In this document: positions 19,079 through 27,644 of the stretch, one piece after another | Position numbering within the stretch: position 1 is the first letter of the stretch | How the letters are laid out: each line of letters starts with the position of its first letter | Assembly: GCA_018056725.1 (NCBI GenBank) | Contig: JAGPFF010000019.1 | Span: forward strand, 1-39,999 | Length of the DNA: 39,999 nt | Origin: Anaerolineaceae bacterium | GTDB taxonomy: Bacteria > Chloroflexota > Anaerolineae > Anaerolineales > Anaerolineaceae | Reading direction: 5' to 3' | The notes under the pieces: generated by a model | The model's input: only the letters and a program-made list of their open reading frames with translations | Database searches by the model: none | Told to the model about the DNA's origin: nothing | Made by a program: the position numbers and the translations under genes

Positions 19079-21642
19079 ATGATATTCTTGGAATTTTCAT
19101 CTGGTATCTGCTCACCACTGTGATTGGAGTGGCTGTTTTCCCTATTGCCTTCCGCCTCTTTTCTGGATTGCCACAAAAGGGGTTTGCGTTTGCCAAGCCA
19201 CTGGGTCTTCTCCTGTGGGGGTATATCTTCTGGCTGTTGGGTTCTCTCGGTGTATTGCAAAACGACCTGGGAGGGCAAATCACTGCTTTTCTCATCCTCT
19301 TTGCTATTGGATTACTGGCTATTAAAGGGGACAAAAAAGCTGAATTGTTTGCCTGGGTTCGGGAGAAAAAAAATACACTTTTGGTGATGGAAGGATTATC
19401 CCTGTTATTTTTTGTGGGCTGGGCGGTGATCAGGGGGATGAACCCTGAGGTTGCTTACACCGAAAAGCCCATGGAACTGGCTTTTATCCAATCCTTACTC
19501 CGATCTCCTGAATTTCCGCCGATGGATCCCTGGCTTTCAGGATTTGCTATTTCTTATTATTACTTTGGCTATGTAATGATTGCCATGATCACTCGGATTA
19601 CCGGGGTAACAGCCGCAGTGGGGTTTAACCTTGCCAGTGCGCTCTGGTTTTCGCTGACAGCAATTGCGGTTTATGGGATTGTTTATGATCTCGTTTCGCT
19701 CTGGACGAAGCAAAAAGGCACCCAAAACGAACGATTCAGCCGCCGGGCAAGCCTGCTCGGTCCGTTATTCCTGCTAATTGTCAGCACGCTGGAAGGAGTT
19801 TTGGAATTTCTCTATTCCGGTGGAGTTTTTTGGAAGATGAATGAAAATGGGGAGCTCGCTTCTCCATTCTGGAAATGGTTGGGAATTCTCGACCTCAATC
19901 AACCTCCTCCACTGCCTCTGGATTGGATTCCTTCTAGAGCCAGCGGCTGGTTGTGGTGGCGAGGATCCCGCGTGATTCAAGATATGACCTTGAGCGGTGC
20001 CAATGTGGAGGTGATCGATGAGTTCCCATTCTTCTCTTATCTCCTCTCAGATCTTCATCCTCATCTGCTCGCTATGCCATTTGTGCTGATGGCTGTTGGC
20101 TTGAGCTTGAACCTGTTTACAGGCGCAAAGACCTACCTTCAGGAGCAGCGATCACTAAAAAAGATCTTCACAAACTGGACCTTTTGGGCTTCGGCTTTGA
20201 TCCTGGGAAGTTTGGGATTCATCAATACCTGGGATTTTCCCATTTATGTGGGGTTGTTTTGCCTGGTTTGGTCTTACCGCCAGTACCAGGAAGAAGGTTT
20301 TCAAATCAGAATTGCTGCAGAGTTTGTCCTTAATGGACTGCTCCTCGGTGTGGCAGGTGTTCTCCTTTACCTTCCTTTCTACTTGGGGTTTGCATCTCAA
20401 GCCGGTGGAATTTTGCCGAGTCTGGAGTTCATGACCAGAGGTGTGCACTTCTGGGTGCTTTTTGGCAGCCTCTTGGTTCCAGTTTTAGCTTTCTCAATCT
20501 ATACTTTCAAGCGTACCTCCAACCGGGTGACAACAAAGCTGGCATTGCGAATCCTCATCATCGTTTTCGCAGTTTTGTTCATCCTCTCTTTGCTTATGGG
20601 GGCTATCCTTCTCTCTCTGACCGATTTGGGTACCTCTTTGGCAGCTTCTCCAAACGGAACCATCTCGAGCTTGGGGGTTCGGCTTGAGCAGGCGGGTAAT
20701 GCATTCTCAGCCGTACACGGTGGCTTCACAGCGAATGAAATTTTGTCTCAGACCCTGTTACGCCGGCTAAAAATGCCGAGTACCTGGTTGACATTGGGGC
20801 TTTTGATTTTCTTAAATCTTTCCATTCTACTCAGGCGTGATAAAACCTGTCAGGTCTCAGAAAACGAGGATTCTCAATCCCTATCTGGACTGGGATCACT
20901 CTCTGTGGAAAACTTTATAACTGTTCTGATCTTGATAGGAGCGTTGCTGACTCTTTTCCCGGAGTTTTTCTATCTGCGTGACCAGTTTGGCACACGGATG
21001 AATACGATCTTCAAATTTTATTTTCAAGCCTGGATTTTGTGGAGCATTGCTGCAGCTGCAGGAATTTTGATTCTGATCAAAGAATTGCGCGGCTGGCGTT
21101 TGCATTTATTTAACTTCGTCTGGGTGCTTACATTACTGGCAGGGTTGACCTATCCTGCTGTAATGCTGGCGGAAAAAACGAATTCTTTCTCAATGAAAGA
21201 CTGGACGCTGGATGGCGATGCTTTTTTCTCGCAATATTATCCTGATGAATATAGCGCGATTCAATGGCTGCAACAGGCACCATTGGGTGTAGTCACCGAG
21301 GCAATTGGCGGAAGCTATACCGATTACGCCAGAGTCTCCACACGATCCGGGCAGACTACCGTTCTGGGTTGGCCGGGTCATGAAAGTCAATGGCGCGGCG
21401 GAGGTGATGAAATGGGTTCCCGAATGGGGGATATTCAATTATTGTATGAAACCAAGGATTGGGATACTGCCGCTGGCATTTTGCAAAGATATAATGTGAA
21501 GTATATCTATATCGGAAACCTGGAGAGGTCAACATACCTGGTGACGACCGAGAAATTCGCTAACAGGCTTCCTGTGGCTTATCAAAATAGCAGCGTCATC
21601 ATTTATGCCGTACCTGCGGAGGTTGGAACACCCACCCCATGA
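19075..21642 (+). CDS. DUF2298 / YYY-family membrane protein
   Basis: An 855-residue, highly hydrophobic protein with at least a dozen membrane helices. It aligns by eye along its whole length with the C-terminal part of the preceding giant protein. Shared landmarks are WLSGFAISYYYFGY (153-166), FPFFSYLLSDLHPH with D326, H328 and H330, RMNTIFKFYFQAW (641-653), VLGWPGHESQW (763-773) and YNVKYIYIGNLER near the end. The family is uncharacterised; its GT-C-like topology and neighbours suggest a glycosyltransferase using a polyprenyl-phosphate sugar. Both ends overlap neighbours by ATGA, so it is translated with them. It is probably the product of a tandem duplication, one copy of which is fused to a GT-C module. 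Confidence 0.85.
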   Translation: MNDILGIFIWYLLTTVIGVAVFPIAFRLFSGLPQKGFAFAKPLGLLLWGYIFWLLGSLGVLQNDLGGQITAFLILFAIGLLAIKGDKKAELFAWVREKKNTLLVMEGLSLLFFVGWAVIRGMNPEVAYTEKPMELAFIQSLLRSPEFPPMDPWLSGFAISYYYFGYVMIAMITRITGVTAAVGFNLASALWFSLTAIAVYGIVYDLVSLWTKQKGTQNERFSRRASLLGPLFLLIVSTLEGVLEFLYSGGVFWKMNENGELASPFWKWLGILDLNQPPPLPLDWIPSRASGWLWWRGSRVIQDMTLSGANVEVIDEFPFFSYLLSDLHPHLLAMPFVLMAVGLSLNLFTGAKTYLQEQRSLKKIFTNWTFWASALILGSLGFINTWDFPIYVGLFCLVWSYRQYQEEGFQIRIAAEFVLNGLLLGVAGVLLYLPFYLGFASQAGGILPSLEFMTRGVHFWVLFGSLLVPVLAFSIYTFKRTSNRVTTKLALRILIIVFAVLFILSLLMGAILLSLTDLGTSLAASPNGTISSLGVRLEQAGNAFSAVHGGFTANEILSQTLLRRLKMPSTWLTLGLLIFLNLSILLRRDKTCQVSENEDSQSLSGLGSLSVENFITVLILIGALLTLFPEFFYLRDQFGTRMNTIFKFYFQAWILWSIAAAAGILILIKELRGWRLHLFNFVWVLTLLAGLTYPAVMLAEKTNSFSMKDWTLDGDAFFSQYYPDEYSAIQWLQQAPLGVVTEAIGGSYTDYARVSTRSGQTTVLGWPGHESQWRGGGDEMGSRMGDIQLLYETKDWDTAAGILQRYNVKYIYIGNLERSTYLVTTEKFANRLPVAYQNSSVIIYAVPAEVGTPTP

Positions 21643-23351
21643 GCGAAGATCCTACTGGTAAGAAAAATTCTAATAATTTCGCGATCATCTATGCTGCGAT
21701 TTTCGTGGTAGCAATCGGATTGCGTTTTGCTTTATTGGACAGCAGTATGCTGGATGACACCCAGGCTGACCTGGCGCTCCAATCTCTTGCCTTGAGTAAA
21801 GGCAACCCGGTGACCTTATCCGGGGAACCCGGGTATCTTGTCCTTACGACATTACAATTCTTCATCTTTGGAACTTCAAATTTTATGGCACGATTTTGGC
21901 CAGCCCTATTTGGCTCATTACTCGTTCTGGTTCCCTGGCTCTATCGCGATCGTCTGGGTAAAACAGCTGCTTTGTTTGTTGCCGCACTGGTGGCTCTGGA
22001 CCCCATCTTAATTGGATCTTCACGCACCGCGATTGGGATTTCTCTGGCAATCAGCGGTTTGCTTGCCGGGTTAGGCTTTTGGCGCCAGAAACGATGGCTG
22101 CCGGCTGGCATTTGCCTTGGCGCTGCCATGCTTGGCGGGGTAGAATTTTGGCAGGGGCTGCTTGGAATCATCCTTCTTCTTGTGTTAATGAGAATGATCT
22201 CACCGGCGAATCCTGCATCCAATCCCAATCCTTTTTCATTGGATTCTGGCTGGCTGGTGATGCCGGGGAGCGCCCTGATCACGTGGTTGGTGCTTGGAAC
22301 TTTGTTCTTTACGATCCCGAGCGGGATCAGCGCTTTTGGAAACAGTCTGGTGGCTTATTTCTCCTCATTACTGGGAAGCAGTCGCTATTCCACCTCGAGC
22401 CTCAGCCTGGCAGGATTAATCATTGAGCTTCCCATTGTCGTCGTGGCAATTTGGAGCCTGGTGGAGGGATTCGTTAGAGGCGATAAAACCAGGAAAATCC
22501 TCGGTTTATGGTGGGGTTTGATGCTTGTTCTGGCGCTTTTGGAGCCAGGAAATGGACTGATCTCTTTTAGCTGGGTCTCACTGCCAATGAGTGTTCTAGC
22601 AGCGCTCCAACTGACAGCCTTTTTTTCGCATCTACAGGTTGAGAATCGTTGGGTTTTGGTCAGTGAGGTAGCTCTCCTGATTGCGATGATTCTCTTTTCG
22701 TTCCTAAATCTTTTTAGCCTGGTGAACAATGATTTTCTCACAGCGGAAGATTCCCGCAATCGAATCATTGGAACTTTACTTCCTATTTTGCTTTTGATCG
22801 CCATTACCGTTTTGTTCGCGTGGGGATGGTCTGCCGACTCCGCAAGAAAAGGATTCGTACTTGGTTTTTTAATCCTTTTAGGTGCAGGTTTGCTGGCGAA
22901 TTCCTGGAAGGCGGCAGGTCTTGGAAGCCGCCCGCAGCAGGAGATTATTACAGCTTCACCAGCTGTGGTGGGGCAAAAGGAATTAATGTCGACGGTTGAG
23001 GAACTTTCCAGATGGAAAACGGGTACAGCCTCTGGAATTGATCTCCAAATTGCCGCGTTGGACTTACCATCGCTCCAATGGGCTTTGAGAGATTATCCTA
23101 ACCTAGTCACCACAGAGATCTTTTTCCCCAGCCTTGAATCTTCCATAGTTTTGACTCCGATTTCACTCAATATTCAATCTCAAACATCTTATCGTGGACA
23201 GGCTGTCTCCTGGACGAGCCAACCAATTCTGGAGGGAATCACGGTTAAGGAATTTATGAAGTGGGTATTATTCCGCTCCGCTCCAACGCAAGATACGCAA
23301 TTCCTGCTCTGGGCAAGGAATGATCTCTTTCCGGGAGCTGTTTTACCATAA
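21639..23351 (+). CDS. GT-C-like membrane protein (PMT/ArnT-type N-terminus)
   Basis: A 570-residue protein with about 11-13 membrane helices. After the first helix (about residues 14-31), an acidic loop SSMLDDTQADLALQS sits where PMT/ArnT enzymes have their conserved acids. The stretch ALDPILIGSSRTAIG is typical of the same fold. Residues from about 430 to 570 are mainly soluble and probably extracytoplasmic. It may correspond to the uncharacterised hydrophobic family (TIGR03663) that often accompanies YYY proteins, but the DE and HGP motifs I associate with that family are not clearly present (DD and EPG instead). The start overlaps the preceding stop as ATGA. Donor and acceptor are unknown. 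Confidence 0.78.
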   Translation: MSEDPTGKKNSNNFAIIYAAIFVVAIGLRFALLDSSMLDDTQADLALQSLALSKGNPVTLSGEPGYLVLTTLQFFIFGTSNFMARFWPALFGSLLVLVPWLYRDRLGKTAALFVAALVALDPILIGSSRTAIGISLAISGLLAGLGFWRQKRWLPAGICLGAAMLGGVEFWQGLLGIILLLVLMRMISPANPASNPNPFSLDSGWLVMPGSALITWLVLGTLFFTIPSGISAFGNSLVAYFSSLLGSSRYSTSSLSLAGLIIELPIVVVAIWSLVEGFVRGDKTRKILGLWWGLMLVLALLEPGNGLISFSWVSLPMSVLAALQLTAFFSHLQVENRWVLVSEVALLIAMILFSFLNLFSLVNNDFLTAEDSRNRIIGTLLPILLLIAITVLFAWGWSADSARKGFVLGFLILLGAGLLANSWKAAGLGSRPQQEIITASPAVVGQKELMSTVEELSRWKTGTASGIDLQIAALDLPSLQWALRDYPNLVTTEIFFPSLESSIVLTPISLNIQSQTSYRGQAVSWTSQPILEGITVKEFMKWVLFRSAPTQDTQFLLWARNDLFPGAVLP

Positions 23352-23360
23352 AGTTTTTAC

Positions 23361-23364
23361 GGAG
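23361..23364 (+). promoter_or_regulatory. Ribosome binding site deciding the TTG start of cmk
   Basis: GGAG lies 7 nt before TTG 23372. The next in-frame ATG falls inside the first beta strand (LVIAMDGP) and would remove it, so TTG is preferred. Confidence 0.7.
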
Positions 23365-23371
23365 AATTCCA

Positions 23372-24070
23372 TTGAATCAACAAGAAAAATCTTTGGTTAT
23401 TGCAATGGATGGACCGGCTGCTTCCGGAAAATCCACTGTGGGCAAGATTTTAGCGGAACGGCTGGGTTTTTTCTATTTTGATACGGGTGTCATGTATCGG
23501 GCTGCCACCCTGGCAGCCTTGAATCATTTGGGCAGCGTTGAAGACGAACAAGCCGTAACCGGGTTGGCGGAGCGGATTGTCATTGATGTACGCCCATCCA
23601 GCCTGGAAGATGGACGGGTGATGGACGTCCTTCTTGATGGCAAAGATGTGACCTGGGAGATTCGCACTTCCGAAGTGGAGAGGAATGTTTCTCAAGTATC
23701 GGCTTATGCGGGCGTAAGAAAAGCGTTGACAGAACAGCAGCGTAAAATTGGACAGCGGGGGAACATGGTAATGGCAGGACGGGATATTGGCACGGTTGTA
23801 TTCCCGGATGCAGCTTTCAAAATTTATCTGGATGCTTCACCCCAAGAACGAGCGCGGCGCAGATTGCTGGAGCTCGAAAAACGAGGTCTATCTGCATCTT
23901 ATGATGAGATATTAAACGGGATCATTCAGCGGGACAAGATCGATTCAACCCGGGAACACGCTCCATTGAAGGCAGCAGCCGATGCTTATATTGTAAATAC
24001 CGATGGAAAAACGGTCGAGCAGGTGGTTCAGGAATGCCTGCAAATAACAGGCTTGAAACCAATAAATTAA
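23372..24070 (+). CDS. cmk: Cytidylate kinase
   Basis: Phosphorylates CMP and dCMP with ATP. The P-loop DGPAASGKST is at 13-22, followed by FFYFDTGVMYRAATLAAL and MAGRDIGTVVFPDA, both characteristic of bacterial Cmk. The 232-residue length is normal. It starts with TTG, 20 bp after the GT-C-like gene, and is probably the last gene of the lepA-envelope unit. CMP recycling would suit a pathway that consumes CDP-sugars, but cmk is a housekeeping gene and the link may be accidental. Confidence 0.96.
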   Translation: MNQQEKSLVIAMDGPAASGKSTVGKILAERLGFFYFDTGVMYRAATLAALNHLGSVEDEQAVTGLAERIVIDVRPSSLEDGRVMDVLLDGKDVTWEIRTSEVERNVSQVSAYAGVRKALTEQQRKIGQRGNMVMAGRDIGTVVFPDAAFKIYLDASPQERARRRLLELEKRGLSASYDEILNGIIQRDKIDSTREHAPLKAAADAYIVNTDGKTVEQVVQECLQITGLKPIN

Positions 24071-24222
24071 GGAGATTAAAGAAATCTGCTGGCTATGCCG
24101 GGCTTGTTGCTTAGAAGTCATCTACTTAAGTGCTCCGTGTTGTGGATGTGATGGAATTCTGCTATCCGAAATAACTTGTTAAAAAAGTAAAATTGAAATA
24201 AAGTATTATCAGAAACACTGGC
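24071..24222 (+). promoter_or_regulatory. Intergenic region with candidate promoter for the histidine kinase
   Basis: This 152-bp gap has no coding frame. A TATTAT at 24204-24209 lies 13 nt before ATG 24223 and could be a -10 element. The upstream region is A-rich without a convincing -35. A TAAAAT at 24188-24193 is an alternative. There is no clear terminator for cmk and no strong Shine-Dalgarno before the next gene. Confidence 0.35.
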
Positions 24223-27200
24223 ATGATTAAACTTCATCTTTTTGATACCACGCCTTTCTTTGATACTCCCTATCAGCTGCTTGGCTGGGTGGGGTGGTTT
24301 ATCCTTGCCGCATTAATCATCTGGGTGGTACGTCAGAATCTCTCATCCTCACGGTCCCAGCACTTTTGGGTTACTTTTCTGCTATTCGTTTTTGCCACCA
24401 TCCTGACAGCATCATTGATTGGAATTGAGCTTCCGATAAAATCTGCCCTACCACTGGCAACTGTTCCAAGTGAATCCACGGTTCCAGTTGTGATGGTGTT
24501 TTCTGCATTTCCGCTTCTTCTCGCAGGTGGGTTGCTTGGGATGTGGCCTGCAGCCATTTTGGGGTTCATCAGTGGTACGGTAAGCGCTTTATGGAATACC
24601 CATACCATATTTACACCGTTGGAAAGCGCCGCGGTTTCCGTCCTTCTGGCATTGGCAATCAGGCAGGATTATCGAACCCGTTTCTTTGAATTCCTGCGCC
24701 ATCCCTTTGGCGCAGCGCTGGTGGTTAGCCTCCTTTCCTTTCCATTGTATTTACTCAGCATTTTCTTCGGGACAAATGGCACTATGGCGGTACGGTTGGA
24801 TTTTTCATTCACCCGTTCCTGGGTGTTAGTTTTGACCAATGGAATCCCTCTACTCGTTGCGGGTCTTTTGGGTGAAATCATCCAGGTGAGAAAGTGGCGG
24901 GGGTGGATTCAACCGGATGCGTTACGACCCTCACCTATGGAAGAAAGCCTGCAAAGCCGAATCCTGTATACCTCAGTACCGATTGTGCTCGTTCTGTTGC
25001 TGGGGTTAATGATGGCAGATTGGATTGTGGCGGGGAAAGCTGCCCAGGAGATTCTGGTGGATCAACTCGAAAACTCCGCCGCGATTGCAGCGGATAATAT
25101 TCCCTCCCTGATCGAAACCGGGCAGAATCTAACCCTTTCCATCGCGGATTCAGAACTTCCTTTAAATAATCCGGATAAATTACAGAAAATTCTAAAGACC
25201 AAAATTCGCGAACTCCCTTTTTTCAACCAAATCCATGTTTTTGATCTCACCGGTTCGCCTTTGATCAGTTACCCGGATGAGGAATCTGATTCTTTTCATG
25301 CCACGGCGGAAGAAGAAAATGGAATTCAGCTCGCATTGAATGGGGTTCAGGTGCAGCATTATGTGATAGCGCCTTACCCGGGCGAGACATCCGCCATGAT
25401 TTCATTTATTGCCTCCATCCCGGATGAATATGGGCTGGCGAAAGGCGTGGTATTAGCGCGTACTAATCTAACCATCAATCTCTTTTCCCAACCAGCTCTA
25501 CTGGCACTGGAAAGCATTGCCGGGGCAGGCGGGCAGGGTGCAATTTTAGATGAGACAAATCGCATCCTTTATCACACCAACCCAAAGTTAGTCATGTCCG
25601 TTTATTCGGGCGAAATACCTCAGCGGTCAGGATATTTCGAAGATCCTGGTACAACTGGTACACGCTCGATGAATTACGCCAAAGTGGATGAAGAAACTGG
25701 CTGGAAGGTAATTCTGACCATGCCAGCAAAATATTCGCAGCAACTGGCTCTAAGAATTGCCATACCGTTGCTGGTCATCTCGTTGACTGTTTCGGTTCTG
25801 GCTTTTCTGTTGTTACGGTATTTGATGAAGTCACTCACCACATCACTTGTCAGGTTGGCTGACCGAGCGGATGGGATCGCACGCGGGGAATTAACCAGCC
25901 CAATCGAGGATATGGGTGTGGATGAGATCGGACGGCTCGCGTCTGCGTTTGAGCAGATGCGTGTCAGTTTGAAAAACCGTTTGGACGAAATGGACACGCT
26001 GCTCCGGGTTTCACAGGGAATGGCTTCAGATCTGAATCTGGAAGCCTCCTCCTCGCTATTATTGGAAGCTTTATTGAAATATGGTGCGGATGGAGCAAGC
26101 CTGGTGCTGGTTCAAAACGATCTGCATAGTGGCACACGAGATTTCCAGTCCTTCCGAACAGGCGAAGAAATGGAAGAATATGCTTATCTGGACCAGCTGC
26201 TTTTAGATCAGGTGAAGGATGAAAACCTGTTGATCATCCCCTCTAAAGCCAGGATTCGGAGACTGGGGATTCCACGCGGGATGGAGGTCCCCTCGGCTCT
26301 GGCGGCGATCCTGTTGAAATCGGATGATCATGACGTAGCCTATTTTTGGCTCGTCTATAATCAACCGCACCAATTCAACGACGCTGAAATCCGGTTTCTC
26401 AATACGCTTGCTGGTCAGGCTTTATTGGCGATCACAAACTCTATCCTTTACATGAACGCTGAAGTTGGTAAGAAACGATTGGAATCCGTCCTTGCTTCAA
26501 CCCCTGAACCCGTGATGGTCGCCGGTGAGCAAGGGCAGCTTTTAATTGCCAATGAAGCAGCGGTTCAATTGCGTGAACTGGTGAATGCGTTCCAAAGGGA
26601 TGAGGAATTTGAAGGTGAAATTGTCTCCCAGATTCTGCGGGAGTTTATTTTGGCGACCCCTCTCGGTGAAACCCGAGAAGAAGAAAAAGAACTTGAAAAT
26701 GGTCGAGTTTATGTGGTATCCGTTTCGCCCGTTGAGGTTGAGAAATTTCAGGTTGGCAGAGTGTGCGTGCTGCGAGACGTGACGGATTATAAACAGCTGG
26801 AAAAAAAGAAATCAGAATATGTCTCAACGGTCAGCCATGATCTGAAGGCACCGATGAGCCTGATTCGCGGCTATGCTTCCATGTTGCCGATGGTAGGAGA
26901 CTTAAACGAGCAACAACGAGAGTATTTGTCCAAAATAATGGAAGGGATTGAGGATATTTCCAGCATGGCGGATGATTTACTGGATCTGCGAAGAATCGAT
27001 TCAGAAGATTTGATCGATCTGCAGAAGGTTTCTCCAGCGGAGTTATTGGCGAAAGTGGTCGAAGAAATGCAGCCCCAAATTATGAACCGCAAAATTCAAG
27101 TGATGCCGGAGTTAACGCTCGCTCAATACTTAACCGTTGAAGTCGATCGAACTCTGATTCATCGAGCCCTTTACAATTTACTAGAAAATGCGATAAAATT

Positions 27201-27495
27201 TTCTCCCATTGGCGGTCAGATCAATCTGAGGCTGCAGGCTGATCCCAATCATGTGGTTTTTGTGATTCAGGATCATGGACCGGGGATTGCTCCCTTGGAT
27301 TTGCCTGATCTTTTCAATCGAGTAAAGCGGGTCACCACCCGGGATGGGAAAACGGTGAAGGATTCCGGATTAGGGTTGTCAATCGTTCGATCCATCGCAG
27401 AGCGGCACCAGGGCAAAGTGTGGGCGGAGAGTCAATTAGGTAAAGGAAGCACGTTTTATCTGGAAATACCGCTCCGACAAGTACGAAAAATCTAA
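24223..27495 (+). CDS. Membrane sensor histidine kinase with HAMP, GAF and PAS domains
   Basis: A 1090-residue sensor kinase. The N-terminal region has about seven membrane helices (to about residue 275). An extracytoplasmic, probably CACHE-like segment (about 275-505) follows, then a helix (about 512-534), HAMP (535-588), a GAF-like domain (about 590-745) and a PAS-like domain (about 750-855). The HisKA domain has the phospho-acceptor H872 in STVSHDLKAPMSL. The HATPase_c domain has the N box LLENAIKFSP (E988, N989), G1 box DHGPGI (from 1017) and GLGLSIV. All kinase boxes are intact, so activity is expected. No response regulator gene lies next to it, so its partner is elsewhere. The large multi-span N-terminus suggests it senses a membrane or envelope state; this is inference. 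Confidence 0.92.
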   Translation: MIKLHLFDTTPFFDTPYQLLGWVGWFILAALIIWVVRQNLSSSRSQHFWVTFLLFVFATILTASLIGIELPIKSALPLATVPSESTVPVVMVFSAFPLLLAGGLLGMWPAAILGFISGTVSALWNTHTIFTPLESAAVSVLLALAIRQDYRTRFFEFLRHPFGAALVVSLLSFPLYLLSIFFGTNGTMAVRLDFSFTRSWVLVLTNGIPLLVAGLLGEIIQVRKWRGWIQPDALRPSPMEESLQSRILYTSVPIVLVLLLGLMMADWIVAGKAAQEILVDQLENSAAIAADNIPSLIETGQNLTLSIADSELPLNNPDKLQKILKTKIRELPFFNQIHVFDLTGSPLISYPDEESDSFHATAEEENGIQLALNGVQVQHYVIAPYPGETSAMISFIASIPDEYGLAKGVVLARTNLTINLFSQPALLALESIAGAGGQGAILDETNRILYHTNPKLVMSVYSGEIPQRSGYFEDPGTTGTRSMNYAKVDEETGWKVILTMPAKYSQQLALRIAIPLLVISLTVSVLAFLLLRYLMKSLTTSLVRLADRADGIARGELTSPIEDMGVDEIGRLASAFEQMRVSLKNRLDEMDTLLRVSQGMASDLNLEASSSLLLEALLKYGADGASLVLVQNDLHSGTRDFQSFRTGEEMEEYAYLDQLLLDQVKDENLLIIPSKARIRRLGIPRGMEVPSALAAILLKSDDHDVAYFWLVYNQPHQFNDAEIRFLNTLAGQALLAITNSILYMNAEVGKKRLESVLASTPEPVMVAGEQGQLLIANEAAVQLRELVNAFQRDEEFEGEIVSQILREFILATPLGETREEEKELENGRVYVVSVSPVEVEKFQVGRVCVLRDVTDYKQLEKKKSEYVSTVSHDLKAPMSLIRGYASMLPMVGDLNEQQREYLSKIMEGIEDISSMADDLLDLRRIDSEDLIDLQKVSPAELLAKVVEEMQPQIMNRKIQVMPELTLAQYLTVEVDRTLIHRALYNLLENAIKFSPIGGQINLRLQADPNHVVFVIQDHGPGIAPLDLPDLFNRVKRVTTRDGKTVKDSGLGLSIVRSIAERHQGKVWAESQLGKGSTFYLEIPLRQVRKI

Positions 27496-27644
27496 AATCA
27501 ACTCCACAATAAAATATAAATTTGTGGTAAAATATTTATTTGCATGTATACAATGGACGGATTGTTGTATTTATTTACTGTTCTTTCAGCCCGCAGCGAT
27601 GATTCGTCTTTAACCGTTCTCGGTTCAACATTCAGGAGGCATTA
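27496..27644 (+). promoter_or_regulatory. Intergenic region upstream of rpoC: weak hairpin and AT-rich promoter candidate
   Basis: CCACAA (27504-27509) pairs with TTGTGG (27522-27527), a weak stem with a 12-nt loop and AT-rich sequence after it. It could end the kinase transcript. TTGTGG with TATACA (27547-27552) at 19-bp spacing could instead be a promoter. If transcription starts here, rpoC has an untranslated leader of about 90 nt. Neither reading is firm. Confidence 0.35.
27634..27639 (+). promoter_or_regulatory. Strong ribosome binding site for rpoC GTG start
   Basis: AGGAGG lies 5 nt before GTG 27645 and fixes GTG as the start codon, giving [16 protein letters not shown]. Confidence 0.8.
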
